The notes: a model not told the origin generated them from the letters alone. A DNA stretch of 64,000 nt from Cryptomeria japonica (GCF_030272615.1 NC_081408.1:607147673-607211672), one strand, 5' to 3'; positions 22,466 to 35,384 are shown, counted from the first letter of the stretch. Numbers and translations are program-made.

Positions 22466-25000
22466 TAGTAAATGGGTTTCAACCACAAAAGACCTTGGCT
22501 AAAATGGAGAATTGAAGAAATGTGAAGACTATAGAAGACCAAGAGGATTATTAAATGGAAAGTGAATCTAAGGTTTTCTTGAAATGTCCTAAAATGTAGT
22601 TCCAAGATAAATGTGATAATCTAAAGCAAGGTGTGGCTTCCTAGGAGATAATAGACTCCTGGTGAGGTAAGTTGACCTTAACTAGAGATGTCCAAATGGT
22701 ACCCAAGATAATAAATTTGATGCAAAAATGAACTAGAGGTGTAATTTAATGTGTTGCAAAATATGATAGGGAGTACTAAACAAACTTTTGGTGCTCTAGT
22801 TGAAAAGTGTAAAAGGGGATTATAAATGATGTAAATGTTTAAAAATAGATGAAAATCCTAGACCAAATGATGGTTGACATAAATCATAACCTATGGAATC
22901 ATCCTTAGAAGCTCTTATGATCTCAAAAACACAAACATAGTATGAATTCACAAACATAGTTTCTGAGTCCAGATATGCAATTTCATAGTTGCAATGTAAT
23001 TCTCAGTTTTGCCCAAATACACGATATAAATTCTTAGATATGCGCCAATAACTTCTACAAACATGATTTAACTATTGAGAATATTTTATTAGTTTTGATC
23101 AGATACATGCCAAAAATAGACATAGATGAATTAATATTATGCACAAACATGATTCCAAATTTTGATAATGTTCTCTTAGTTCTATTTAGATACATGCCAG
23201 AAAGTGACACAAATGCAATAATATATGTGAAATATGTGTTGGAAATAAACACAAACACATTTTTGGAAAAATTATGATTCTATTCAATTTTTTTGCAATT
23301 GTTGATAAGTGACCAGATCTCAATGTTGATGTTTTTGGTAGAAAGAAAACACAACAAACAATAAGACAAAATGTCTAAAGGTGCATTGTAAAAATTTGAG
23401 CGTAAATGTGTATGTTCAATAGGTTGAAACAATCAAATTTCCACAGGTCTAAACACAATAAAAAACCACTTTGAATACTTCTTAGACTAAGGTCAATGGT
23501 ATCATGGTGGTAACCTCAACCCATAACTTGGAATCTCCATCAACTCAAATGTAGGGACACATTAAGGGGTGTATAAACTATTTTGTCTTTGCGTCAGAGG
23601 ACAACTAGTTGCCTCCAAGACTATAAGGATGAACCACTCACCCTCTCCTTAGAAAGTTACAAGTATCTTATCCTAAGCTGACGATTTTTGTCTCATCTCA
23701 TGGGAGCCTTATGGTGAGTATCTTGGGGGGGAAAGAAGCTACCCCCTTCCACTAAATCTATTGTGATGTTTGATCGAAAAAGGGTGGGCCACTACTCTAA
23801 GATGTCTAGTAATATTTCAAGGTATATCAGTGGTTATACTTGTGGCGATTTGCTCAATTAAGAGGCCTCCCAACCCTTATAGGTTTTTAGGCATCATTAT
23901 ATGGATTACACATCACATAGATACTAAGGGAGACAACCATTGGTACAACACATCGGCAGTAGGTGATAAGAGACTTTCATCTAAAACCAAAAATATTTTT
24001 ATAGAGCACCAAAACAAAGTATTTCTTGGGTCGATCCCTCACACCCGACTTAAAGGGATTCTAGAAAAGAAGAACCTCTAAAGAATAATATCAATTTATC
24101 TTACACCCAAGGTCTAATGGAAGGTGAGGGGAGATGATACTTTTGTTATCACCTTAGGGTTCTAAATGAAACACAAAGTGTGCCAAAAGCATAAGACACT
24201 TCAAAGAAAGTTAATTTCTCCCTAATGAAAATAATATGAACCTAATTAAACTAGAAACAAACAAAAACACATATAAGTTACCCCTGCAAGCAAATGATTA
24301 GTAGTTTCAATGATTACCCCAACCTACAAGCAAACTTGTTAGGTTAATTTTAGAAATCCCAAAATGAAATGTGAAAAAGGGGCCTTTGAAAGGATGATAG
24401 AGATAAGTGAAACACTTTGTTAGGTCACAAGAAGTTGGGATAAAAGAAAATCAAAATTGAAATTTAACACTAAAATGAAAATCAAATGTGAAAAATACAA
24501 ATGTTATATTAGACACAGATGCAAAAGGACCCAAGCTGAGACCTGCAACCTACAAAAAGATGACAAGCATATACATGACAGAAAAGATCACACACACTAC
24601 AATAAATATCACATATGAAACATAAAATAAAAAATACATGACATAAAATATCATATACATGGCTCTGTGTAACATAGATGTGAAAAGACTACACACAAAT
24701 TCAATGAACACTGTGAAATGTTGTTAGATATGAAAAATTGTAAATGTGGCAAGAGGATACTGATACATGCTAAAAGGATATGTATACGTACCAACACAAC
24801 TCATAGATGTGGGAAGACGATGCATAAATGTGATTTTGGTGAACTCGCAAAACAAAAAATTGGACAAAAACATGAACACAACAATATGATACATAAACAT
24901 GATTTCATCCTATAATAGTCGTTGATCTAATCTGCAACATGACAAAAAGACTTACAAATGAAAAATGATGTTATCTAAAAAGGAACTAAGGTCCCAGTGG
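22466..25000 (-). other. T2 leader between 5' LTR and gag
   Basis: No coding region is supported. An imperfect tandem repeat of about 88 bases (words acaaacatgatt and agatacatgcca) occupies about 22925-23240. I did not recognise the primer-binding site, so the LTR end is uncertain. Confidence 0.45.
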
Positions 25001-25781
25001 GATTCCCACAATGTATATGGTGAAAATGGGATGATAAACGATTGTAAAATCAACAAAGATTCAACCATATATTTAACCTTAGTTCTACAATTAAAATCCA
25101 CAATACACCAATGAAGAAATTAAAACGTGCAAAACACATAAAATATAAAATATTATACCTTTCACATGCTTAGTAGGGTTTGATCTCCATTGTTTCCTAT
25201 CTCCATCGATCTTGCTTGATATGGTTGCTCTAAGTTTTTGTATTGTGAACAAGAGCTCAACAAAGAATGGATTATGGTTGTGTAGACGCTTGATTTCTTG
25301 ATTACATGAAGGTTGATTAGACACATTAGTTAGGGTTTGGCAAGGAAGAAAATATCCTCTTATGTAGAGAACACCTTAAAAATGGAGGGATAGGATTAAG
25401 AGGTGAAAGGATAAATAGTTGGCTAGGATTAGAGGGTAGGTATAGAAAATGATAAAATATGAAGCAGGTGGTTAAAGGTAAATTAAGAGATAAATGACAA
25501 GTGTCATGGGGAAAAAGCTAATGAATTAATTAAATAAATATAGATCTATTTGATTAATAGAAGAAGTGGGGCTTACTAAATAAGTAAAATATTTATTTAA
25601 TTTAGGGAAAGGACAATTTAAATAAATAAAAGTATTTATTTAAATGAGGACATGCTAGAAGTGGATTAATGAATTAATTAAATACATAAAAATATTTTTA
25701 ATTAATAGATGGCATAGGATAAAATAATTAAATAAATAAAATATTTATTTAACTAGGCTACGACAATTTTGGGTGTCTACA
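25000..25781 (-). repeat. T2 5' LTR (inner edge approximate)
   Basis: Minus strand starts TGTAGACACCC at 25781 and matches the T1 3' LTR to about 25013. It shares the series of A/T-only palindromes (25770-25520) and a TATA-like ctacataagag near 25360. Confidence 0.75.
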
Positions 25782-26154
25782 CTAATAATTATTGGACATG
25801 TTATTTTCAATCATGCCCTACTTTCTTCAAATTAGATCTCTCCTTTCATTAGGTTTTCCACTTGTCGTGATGCACTAATGGAGGAGATTGCAATGCCTGT
25901 AATTGACTCTAAAAAAAACAATAAGGGAATACTAGTTTCCAAGAAGGTGGGTTGCATGACTCCTTTCCATCCCCTTTTCACAACTCATATGTAGATATAG
26001 TGATAAAAACCATTCTATGAATGCCTTATACTTGTTAGTTTCAATTGCTATGAATGTGGAGAAGGGAACTATTATGAGTAAGAGATTTTCACCTCCAGAT
26101 ACTTTGCATGATCAAAAGAATGATTTTTAATATTCTCTTTTTTTAAGTTTCAAT
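25782..26154. other. Unassigned spacer
   Basis: No ORF or repeat recognised. It separates the T2 LTR from the truncated G3 3' LTR and may be the residue of the G3 LTR or old flanking DNA. Confidence 0.35.
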
Positions 26155-26372
26155 AACTTGTCGAAAAAGAGTCCAAATGAACTAGAAATCTAGAACAAGG
26201 AATAAGAACACATCAAGAAGCCAAGAATTTGATCCGCAATAGAAAATGAACAACTACTGAAGAATTCTAGAAGTAACACAAAAAATGCAATACGGAATAA
26301 GAACAAACTAAAAAGAAAATATATTTTTGGTTGACAAAAGATTTCTCAATGATCAGGGATGCTCCTACATTA
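26155..26372 (-). repeat. G3 3' LTR, truncated
   Basis: Minus strand starts TAATGTAGGAGCATCCC (TG mutated to TA) and matches the first ~215 bases of the G3 5' LTR (55851-55640), then similarity ends. Confidence 0.7.
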
Positions 26373-26952
26373 GACACCCCAAGTGGAGAAAAAAAAAAGT
26401 TACATGAGAGGCAACTCATGAACATCGAAAATGATTCATAATATAGACCCCATGCTCATTTTAGATCCAAATGTATTCTTTGTTAGAAAAGGTCTTCCTC
26501 CTTACCCCTTCTAATAACAACTAAATTCCCCAACTTTTTTTCCTCTTCTCCCCTTTTTCCTTGCTTCATACCTACACACTATCTCTTAATACGACCCTCT
26601 TTCTTGTACAAATCTGATCTATTCCTTCCACCAAACTTCCTCTTATCCGTTACCAAAACTCTAACTTCATTTCCATCCAAGACCATCTTTCTAATAGACC
26701 CATGCACAAGATCCTTCTTCAAATTTGTGCCATCATCTGATATAACTTTTATATTGGGCTTCTTAGCATTGCAACTCTTCACAAGACTCAAGTTATTCAC
26801 TTCCTTTTATTTCTCATTCAAATAAGCCAAGGTAAAATTTTGTCCATCCTTCTCAATAGTGATCAAGTTTCTTCTATGATCATAGATAGCTCCATTATCA
26901 TACCGCCAAGGTCTACCCAGCTTGAAACATGACAAGCACTCATAAACACAAC
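26373..26952 (-). pseudogene. G3 protease end and tail
   Basis: Minus-strand continuation of the G3 frame after C2. It contains a degraded match to SACHDLLGRPWQFDRG (near 26945-26890), a Lys-rich tail (NLKKDLVHGSIRKMV, near 26730), and a stretch colinear with the end of G2 (12990-12716). It ends at the LTR start. Confidence 0.65.
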
Positions 26953-27551
26953 TCTTGGCAATTGGAGGAATTAATTATGTGGTGCATTGATGTTTTGTCA
27001 TTGATGGAAACACCAACTATTTTGGTTGTTTACCGACTTCCTATAGGTTCTGATTGAGTGGTTGGATCTGGTATTCTCTGGTATGCTTTGGCTTGTGGAT
27101 TTGGTTTAGATATGTTATTCATGATATTCAAATGGGTATCATGATTAGTTGGTTTGGGATTTGGTGACTCAAGAGCTGTCATTTGTTCTAGTAAGCCTTT
27201 TGGTCACCAATAAGGGTTCTATCGATAGAGCTTTGTTGAAGACCTTTTGATGCACGTGATAAGTGGTGTTGGTGTGGCTTCTAGATGGATTTTGAGATGT
27301 TGTTGGTTATCTTATTCATGTTCCTGCTAATTGATGGTGTTGGATTTAGGTCTAGACCTAATGCTATCTTATTCAGCTAGATTTTGGACCAGTTTATGTA
27401 ACGTGTTGGTGGATGATCCTGATGCGTTACCAGTTTGGTTTATTGAGTGGATTATGTTGTTTCGGTCTCAGGTTGACTTGGTTGATCATTATATTGTGGG
27501 TTTAAGTTATGAATTTATTGTATTATCTTTTAGGTGGCCAACCTAATTGTT
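26953..27551 (+). repeat. C2 5' LTR, first part
   Basis: Matches the first ~590 bases of the 3' LTR (52328-52917). Starts TCTTGGCAATT where the 3' copy has TGTTGGCAATT. The last five bases, ttgtt (27547-27551), are the C1 target duplication. Confidence 0.85.
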
Positions 27552-28810
27552 TGTTAGATAGCTCAGATAAATAGAGGAAAACTAAGAGGCAGAGTATGAA
27601 TCAATTGTCACTAGATTATAGAACTTTAAACATTCAAATCCTTATTACCGGAACACATAAAATTAATACCAGAATACATAAACCAAATACCAAAATAACT
27701 GATATAGAAATTAAACATAAACATAAATAACACAACAATTACCATCCATCCAGAACACATGACACCAAGATTTGTACATGGAAAACCCGGTAAAGGGAAA
27801 AACCATTGTGGGAAGCCTACCCAGAGTCAGATAATACTTCTATAGTAAGTATGTGATTACAAAATGAAGGGGCTTGCACATGCAGGAAGGCCAACAACCT
27901 AGATTGTACTACTCATCACAAGAGGAGTCTCACTGAGTACAAAAAACATCAAACTACAATCCAAAATGAAGATTGAACTGCAAGTATAGAATCTCCTATG
28001 CCAGAGTATAGTTCTAATTAAGCTCAATACTAGAGGCCTTAAACCTCTCTTACAAACTCAATTTGATCACCTATGATTGACCAAAACCTCTACATAAATT
28101 AATAACATTATTCACACATAGATAATCCTATATCCCATATTCCCATAATCCCATACATGATCTACAAAGAGATCTTACATCATATTTATACCAACCTAGG
28201 ACCTAAACAATTTGGTCAGCCACCTAAAAGATAATACAATAAATTCATAACATAAAACCACAATCCAATCATCAACCAAGTGATCTTAGGCCAAAACAAA
28301 TGTAAACCAATCATTAAATCCCGTCGGTAACACATTGGGATCACCCACCAACACGTTACGTAAACCGGTCCATAACCTAATAACATGGAACCCAAAATAG
28401 GTCGCCATAAACCAAATCCAACACCATTGATCAATAGGAAAATAGACTAGATAACCGACAACATCTTGAAAGCCATCTAGAAGCCATGCCAACACCACTT
28501 ATCATGTGCATCAAAATATCTTCAACAAAGCGCTACCAGTAAAACCCTTACTGGTGACCAAAAGGATTACGATAATAAATGATAGCTCCAGAGTCATCCA
28601 ATATCAAACCAACTAATCATGATACACATCTGAATAGGATGAATGATAGATCCAAACCAAATCCACAAACCAAAGCATATCAGATCAATATCATAATCCA
28701 ACCACTTACTAGAACCAACCAGAAATCGGTAAACAACCAAAATAGTTGGTGTTTCCATCAATGAAAAAACATCAATGCAACACATAATCAATTTCTCCAA
28801 ATTACCAACA
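27552..28810 (-). repeat. C1 3' LTR
   Basis: Minus strand TGTTGGTAATTTGG...CTAACA. A TATA box reads TATAAATA on the minus strand near 28175-28182. Confidence 0.85.
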
Positions 28811-28822
28811 ATCTCCCTCTTT
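28811..28822 (-). other. C1 polypurine tract
   Basis: AAAGAGGGAGAT on the minus strand directly before the LTR TG. Confidence 0.8.
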
Positions 28823-29149
28823 GGCATTGATGGCAACACTAGATGTGAAAAACATCCAAGTGCCAAGAAGTGCCAAACAAGTCTCCCCCTATGGAAGACA
28901 ACCAACAATCTCCCTCAAAATGATATAGCAATGAAGCTCTGAACCAAACTCCCCTTGACTGATATACTATTAAGCTCTATTTTTCACATATATCTCTCCC
29001 CCTTTGACATCAATGCCAGAAATCTGACATGAACATCAAATAAAAATCATAAATCCACTAAACCACACAACTGACTACTCTCCCTAAGTAGTAGCACCAC
29101 CACATCAATCCATAATGAGTAGGATCTCTATAAATGCATACTGCACTGA

Positions 29150-32100
29150 TGCCAATCAACATCACTTGGGTCTCTACTAGAGGGGCAAAAACCTCCAATC
29201 TATCTCTGAAGTACTCAAATGATTCTTTAGGAAAAGGTTTACTAAAGATGTCTGCAATTTTATCTTTAGTGTTCACATAAACTAGTCTGACTTCATTTGC
29301 TTCCATCTTCTCCTTCAAAAATTTATACTTGATAGATATGTGCTTCCTCTTAGAATGAAATACCAGATTCTTTGATATATAAATTGCAGGAGAGTTATCA
29401 TAGTGAATAAATATCGGTTCATTACAATCCACCTTTATATACTTCAACATTTTCTTCATCCATAGAACTTGTGTACAGTTAGTAAATATAACAACGTACT
29501 CAACTTCAGCAGTAGATAAAGATGTACATGACTGCTTCTTGCTGATCCATGAAACAAGTTTCTTTCCAAGAAAGAATTCTCCACCGGATATGCTCTTTCA
29601 GTCATAAACATCTCCAGCCCAATCTACATCTGTATATGCACTTAATGTAAAGTCATCATTTTTAGGATACCACAAACCATATTTAGTTGTTCCCTTCAAA
29701 TACTTGAAAAATCCTTTTCACCACACTCACATGATTCTCTCTAGGATCACTCTGAAACCTTGATATAATATAAACCACATTCATTATATCTAGTCTAGTT
29801 TGAGTCAAAAATAACAAACCTACAATCATAGACTTGTACCTTGTAGGATTTACCAATGCAAATGCATCTATCTTTGACAATTTCTCACTTGTAACCATCA
29901 GAGTACCAACCAGTTTAGAATTTTCCAACCCAAAATTTTTTCAACAACTCTCTAGCATACTTAGTTTGATAGATGAAAATACCTTTATCAGTTTGAGTAA
30001 TCTACAAACCTAAGAAAAATCTCATCTCCCCAATCATAAACATCTCAAATTCATTCTTAATATTGTTAGAGAATTCCATTCAGAACTTATCTTCACCTCC
30101 AAAATTGATATCAACAACAAAGACTTCAATAATCAATATGTCATCATTGGTGATCTTATAATATAAATTATTGTTAGCATTAACTTTAGTGAAACCAAGC
30201 TTCAAAAGATATTTATCCAGTCTTGCATACCAAGCTCTAGGGGCTTTTTTCAATCTACATAAATCTTTCTTTAGCCTTCAAACCATGTTTTTGTCATCTG
30301 AAAGTGAAAATCGATTAGGTTTCTCAATGTGAACTTCCTCTTCAAGATCTCCATTCAGAAATGCACACTTAACATCCATTTGATAAACCTTGTAGTTCTT
30401 ATGTGCAACATAAGCGAGAAATAATCTCAAAGATTCAATCCTAGCTACTGGTGCAAAGGTTTCATCATAATCAATTCCTTCCTTCTGAGAATATCCTTTA
30501 CAAACCAATCTAGCTTTATTCCTCACAACTTGTCCATCTTTATTAAATTTATTCCTAAAAACCCATTTAGTTCCAATAACATTCTTATTTTTAGGCTGGG
30601 GAACTAAAATCCATGTGTTATTCTTTTCTATCTAATCTAATTCTTCTTCCATAGCTTTCATCCAACATTCATCTTTACAAGCTTCAATTACTGATGTTGG
30701 TTCAACTTGAGAAATTAAACATACCTCATTAGCTGCCAACCTTCTTCTTGTCACCACTCCTTTTCTTTTGTCTCCAATGATCTGATCTTCTAAATTATTC
30801 AACTTCACATACCTAGGAGTCTTCTGATTTTTTGTTCCTCTATCCTGATCTTCAGTTATTATTGAATTTTCTGATACTACTAGAGTAACTGGTTCAACAT
30901 TTTATTCTAGTGTAGGTGCTACCAGTTCAGTTATGATCATTTCCACTGTTGGTTCCTTCTCATAAGTTCTGATTTGACTTCTTTTTTTCTCATCCACCTT
31001 GACATTTGTTCTCTCCACAATGCAATCAAAATTCACATGACACAACCTCTTATACCATAGCCAACTTTCATTAATTTGTGTAATCAAACATGTCTTCTCA
31101 CCGAATTTCAAATGAAAGATATTACCGGTTGCAATTTCCAATCCAAATCTATTGATAATCTTGCATTTTCCATTCTTGAACTATATCTGAAATCCCTTAT
31201 CCACCAACTATCCTACACTAAAAAGATTATGCCTTAAACCTTCAACATAATAAACATTATTAGTGTTATCTTACCATCCAATGATATTGTTCCTCTTCCC
31301 TTGATCATAAATGCTTTGTCATCTCCAAATCTAACCAGACCACCATCAAATTATTGCAAAGATAAGAACTTCCTTTTATCTTCAGTCATATGATGTGAAC
31401 ATCCACTGCCAATCACCCATTCATCCTTTTCTTCAATTTTAGTAGTAAGGGCCTTCTCTTTAGGTACCAGATCATTTTCATTGATAGCCAAAAATACCCA
31501 TTCCTTTCCATTGCCAGATCCACTAGCAGAATATTGTGTCGATTCATCATCAGAATTAGTCATATCTTTCTTGTCAGCATAGTAGCATGATTTGTCTTTG
31601 TTCCTCCTATACTTATGCTTGTTCTGATAATCATGGTTAGGCCTAAAATATCTTCTACCTCTTTCTTCAGATCTTTAATTCCTTCTAAGACATCTAGATG
31701 CAACATGACCTATCTTATTACATGCAAAGCATTTAAAAGGTGATTTTCCTTCATACCTACTTCCTGCCAGTCCTTTAGGTACTCTTCTAGCAAATAAGGC
31801 TTCAAGTTTCTCAAACTCTTCATCTTATTTTTTCATATCCTCTAGTTCCTTTGCATATAAATTTTCCAATCACTCTCGCTGGTAGATGATGTAGATGCAT
31901 GAAAAGCAGGTTCATATTTTATAGCTCTAGAAGGTCCAAATTCCTCAAGCTCAAAAGATGATAATTTCCCAACCAAGGTATCCCTACTAACAAATGTGTT
32001 TCCCATAGTTCTCAACTCATTAATTGTAGTAGCCTTCATCTTATAAGCCAGTGGAAAAGATCTCAGTACTTTATAAACTAAGTCATCTTCACTCAGAGAT

Positions 32101-32577
32101 CCACCACAACATTGAATTCCCAGAACAATCTCATTGACTCTCTCCATAAAAGCAGTAATCCTTCCATCTTCTTCCATCTTTAGTTTCTCATACCTTACCT
32201 GGTAACCATCAAGTTTAGCAATTTTAATAGTAGGGTCACCTTCATTTAGAGTCTAATTTGTCCCATATAGCCTTTGCAGTTGATTTGTCAATTAGTCCCA
32301 TTATTTGTTGATCAGAAAGTGCACACAAAAGGGCTTCTCTAGCTCTATAATCATTCTCAAGCTCCTTATCTAGACGTGCCAGAGGAGGATTTCTAGATGC
32401 CAGATTAAAAAATATAACACCCTTCTTAGTGATCTCCCAAATTTCATTTCCAAGACATCACAGGTGAGTCTCCATAGAAATCTTCCATACCCTGTAATTT
32501 GTTCCACCAAGCCTAGGAATTTCTCTCTGGAAAACAACAACAGATGAACTTGATGAACTTGAACTATTAGATGCCAT
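29150..32577 (-). pseudogene. C1 gag-pol polyprotein, integrase core deleted
   Basis: Copia polyprotein. The ATG at 32577 starts gag (MASNSSSSSSSS...), followed by a 2-base deletion near 32260 shared with C2. The capsid C-half runs 32177-31842. The knuckle region is near 31735-31690. The protease WVIGSGCSHHMTEDK (near 31430-31390) has lost the catalytic Asp (Gly). At 31141-30902 the pre-integrase motif CHVNFDCIV runs in frame straight into ERTNVKVDEKK, which in C2 lies after the integrase, so about 0.75 kb including the DDE core is gone. RT blocks follow ([25 protein letters not shown] region, 30526-30278); the RT catalytic motif reads FVVD near 30110, losing one Asp. RNase H is 29459-29150. 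Confidence 0.85.
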
Positions 32578-32619
32578 AAGATCTTCCTCAAGTGGTTAAG
32601 ATTCTACAGATAGGACCAA

Positions 32620-32631
32620 GCTCTGATACCA
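32620..32631 (-). other. C1 primer-binding site
   Basis: TGGTATCAGAGC on the minus strand, perfect tRNA-iMet type. Confidence 0.85.
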
Positions 32632-32633
32632 AT

Positions 32634-33878
32634 TTTTAGACAGCTCAAGTAACCAGAGGACAACTGAGAGAGTGGAGTGAATCAATTGTCATCGGATTAC
32701 AAAACTTTAACATTCAAATCCTTATTACCAGAACACATAAAATTAATACCAAAATACATAAAACAAATACTAAAATAACTAATATAGCAATTAAACATAA
32801 ACATAAATCACATAACAGTCACCATCCATCTAGAACACATGACACCAAGATTTTTACATGGAAAACCTGGTAAAGGGAAAAACCATGGTGGGAAGCCTAC
32901 CCACAGTCAAATAATACTTCTGCAGTAAGTATGTGTTTAGAAAATGAAGGGGCCTAAACATGCAGGAAGGCCAATAGCCTAGAGCACAGTGCTCATCAAA
33001 AAAGGAGTCTTATTGACTATAGAAAACATTAGACTATAATTCAGAATGAAGATTGAACTTCAAGTATAGTATATCCTATGCTTGAGTATAGTTTCGATTA
33101 AGCTCAATATCAGAGGCCTTAAAACTCTCTTACAAACACAATTTGATCACCTATGATTGACCAAAAACTCTGCATATGATTATAACATTATTCACACACA
33201 GATAATCCTATATTCGATATTCCCATAAGCCCATACATGATCTACAAAGAGATCTTACATCATATTTCTACCAACCTAGGACCTAAAAAATTAGGTTGCC
33301 CACCTAAAAGATAATACAATAAATTCATAACATAAATCCACAATCCAATGATCAACCAAGTCAGCTTAGGTCGAAAACAATGTAAACCAATCATTAAATC
33401 CTATCGGTAACACATTGGGATCACCCACCAACACGTTACATAAATCGGTCCATAACCTAGATAACACCAAACCCAAAATAGCTCACCATAAACCAAATCT
33501 AATAGCAACAATCAATAGCAACACAAACAAGATAACCAATAGCATCCCGAAAGCTATCTAGAAGCCATGCCAAAACCACTTATCACATACATCAAAAGAT
33601 CTTCAAGAAATCTCTACCGGTAAAACCCTTACCAGTGACCAAAAGGCTTACTAGAACAAAATTATAGCCCCTGAGTCATCAAATCCCAAACGAACTAATC
33701 ATGATACACATCTAAATAGCATGAATGATGGATCGAAACCAAATCCACAAACCAAAGCATACCAGATCAATATCATAATCCAACCACTTACCAGAACCAA
33801 CTGGAAACTAGTAAACAATCAAAACTATTGGTATTGCCATCAATGCAACACATAATCAATTCCTCCAAATTGACTACA
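32634..33878 (-). repeat. C1 5' LTR
   Basis: Minus strand starts TGTAGTCAATTTGG and ends at a CTAAAA-type end. Aligned with the 3' copy over its whole length, with scattered differences. Confidence 0.85.
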
Positions 33879-33883
33879 TTGTT

Positions 33884-34524
33884 TGGGTCCTGGGTTGGTA
33901 TAAATATGATGTAAGATCTCTTTGTAGATCATGGGGAATTTTATGGGTTTTTTAGGTTATGGGATTATTTGTGTGCGAATAAAGTTGTAATCATATGCAG
34001 AGGATTTGGTCGTCATAGGTGATAGAATTAGGTTGGTGAAAGAGGTTTAAGACCTTTCGGTACTGAGCTTAACAAAAAATGTAATTAGGAATAGGAGATA
34101 CTATTCTTGCAGTTCATTCTTCTTCTAGATTGTAGTCTACATTTATTTTTTAGTTAGGGAGGCTCCTTTTATGATGAGTAGTGCACTCTAGGCTATTGGC
34201 CTTCTTGCATGTGCAAGCCCCTCTTATTGTAATCACATACTTACTGTTGAAGTATTATCTGACTGTGGGTAGGCTTCCCACCATGGTTTTTCCTTTTACC
34301 GGGTTTTCCACATACAAATATTGGTGTTATCTTGTGTGGATGGTTGGTAAATGTTCTGATGTTTTTTATTTTTGCTTAACTATTATATCTGTTGTTCCAG
34401 TATTTGGTTTATGTATTCCAGTAATAAGGTTTTAATGCTTAAAGTTCTATAATCTACTGACAACTGATTCACCCCCCACCCCCCACCATCTCAGTTGTCC
34501 TCTAGTTATCTAAGTTGTCTAATA
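33884..34524 (+). repeat. C2 5' LTR, second part
   Basis: Resumes the C2 LTR after C1 and matches 52918-53557. The TATA box tataaata is at 33899-33906. It ends at gtctaata, two bases before the primer site. Confidence 0.85.
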
Positions 34525-34526
34525 AT

Positions 34527-34538
34527 TGGTATCAAAGC
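34527..34538 (+). other. C2 primer-binding site
   Basis: tggtatcaaagc, tRNA-Met type with one change. Confidence 0.8.
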
Positions 34539-34580
34539 CTGGCCCTGTCTACAAAATTTTAACTGCTTGAGGAAGATCCT

Positions 34581-35384
34581 ATGGTATCTAATAGTGCAAG
34601 TTCATCAAGTTCATCTACTGTTGTTTTCCAAAGAGAAATTCCTAGGCTTGATGGAACAAATTATAGGGTATGAAAAATTTAGATGGAGACTTATCTAAGA
34701 TGTCTTGGCAAGGAGATTTGGGAGATCACTGAGAATGGCTATACACCTCATAATCTGGCATCTAGAAATAATCCTCCAGCATGCTTGGATAAGGACATTG
34801 AAAATGATTGTATAGCTAAAGAAGCCCTTTTGTGTGCACTTTTTGATCAGCAAATTATGGGACTAACTGACAAATCAACTGCAAAGGCTGTATGGGACAA
34901 ATTGGACTTTGAATGAAGGTGACCTGACTATTCAAATTGCTAAACTTGATGGCTATCGGGTGAGATATGAGAACTTGAAGATGGAAGAAGATGCAAGGAT
35001 TACTGCTTTTATGGAGAGAGTTAATGAGATTGTCATGGGAATTCAGTGGTGTGGTGGATCTCTGGGCGAAGATGAAATGGTTTCTAAAGTATTGAGAGCT
35101 TTGTCACCGACTTATAAGATGAAGGCTACTGCAATTAATGAGTTGAGAATTATGGCAAACACCTTTGTTAATAGGGATACCTTGGTTGGGAAGTTATCTG
35201 ATTTTGAGCTTGAGGAATTCGGTCCTTCTGGAGTTGCAAAATTTGAACCCGCTTTTCATGCATCTACATCATCTACCGGCAAGATTGATTAGAAATCTGT
35301 ATATGCTAAGGAACTAGAGGAAATGAAGAAAAAATATGAAGAGTTTGAGAAACTTGAAGCTCTATTTTCTAGAAAAGTACCTAT
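34581..35384 (+). pseudogene. C2 gag, first part
   Basis: The ATG at 34581 opens a Ser-rich N-terminus followed by REIPRLDGTNYRV and METYLRCLGKEIWEIT, the copia capsid start. Two stops lie near 34674-34682, where Trp codons are expected. The frame shifts after WDKL (near 34905), where a 2-base deletion is shared with C1. It then runs open as LNEGDLTIQIAKLDGY through FELEEFG to 35292. GP interrupts at 35384 in a Lys/Glu-rich segment just before the zinc knuckle. Confidence 0.82.

Larger units (their letters stand above)
15591..25781 (-). mobile_element. T2: Ty3/gypsy Tat-type element, 5' part, interrupted
   Basis: Minus strand from the LTR start at 25781: LTR, long leader, gag (22465-20790), an insert X (about 17960-20790), the gag end and protease (17940-16850), then a linker to 15591 where G2 cuts in. 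Each coding block is colinear with T1. The pol genes and 3' LTR are not in the window or were lost with the G1/G2 insertion. Confidence 0.75.
27552..33878 (-). mobile_element. C1: Ty1/copia element inserted in the C2 5' LTR
   Basis: Minus strand: 5' LTR 33878-32634, primer site 32631-32620, gag-pro-(IN deleted)-RT-RH 32577-29150, polypurine tract 28822-28811, 3' LTR 28810-27552. The target duplication ttgtt is perfect (27547-27551 and 33879-33883). It belongs to the same family as C2 by LTR sequence. The LTRs (1259 and 1245 bp) are full length. Confidence 0.88.

Noticed and set aside
24718-24915. 65-aa plus-strand ORF rich in Cys and His, looking like a zinc finger
   Set aside because: Cys/His arise from repeated tgt/cat words in the T2 leader; spacing fits no known finger and there is no neighbouring domain.
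27300-33900. Large inverted repeat between C2 LTR parts and C1 LTRs
   Set aside because: Explained by a same-family element inserted in opposite orientation with a perfect ttgtt duplication, not by a palindromic rearrangement.
34527-34538. tRNA-Met-like sequences (also at 11916, 32620, 35875, 46101, 55034)
   Set aside because: Only 11-13 bases match and each lies next to an LTR; these are primer-binding sites, not tRNA genes.
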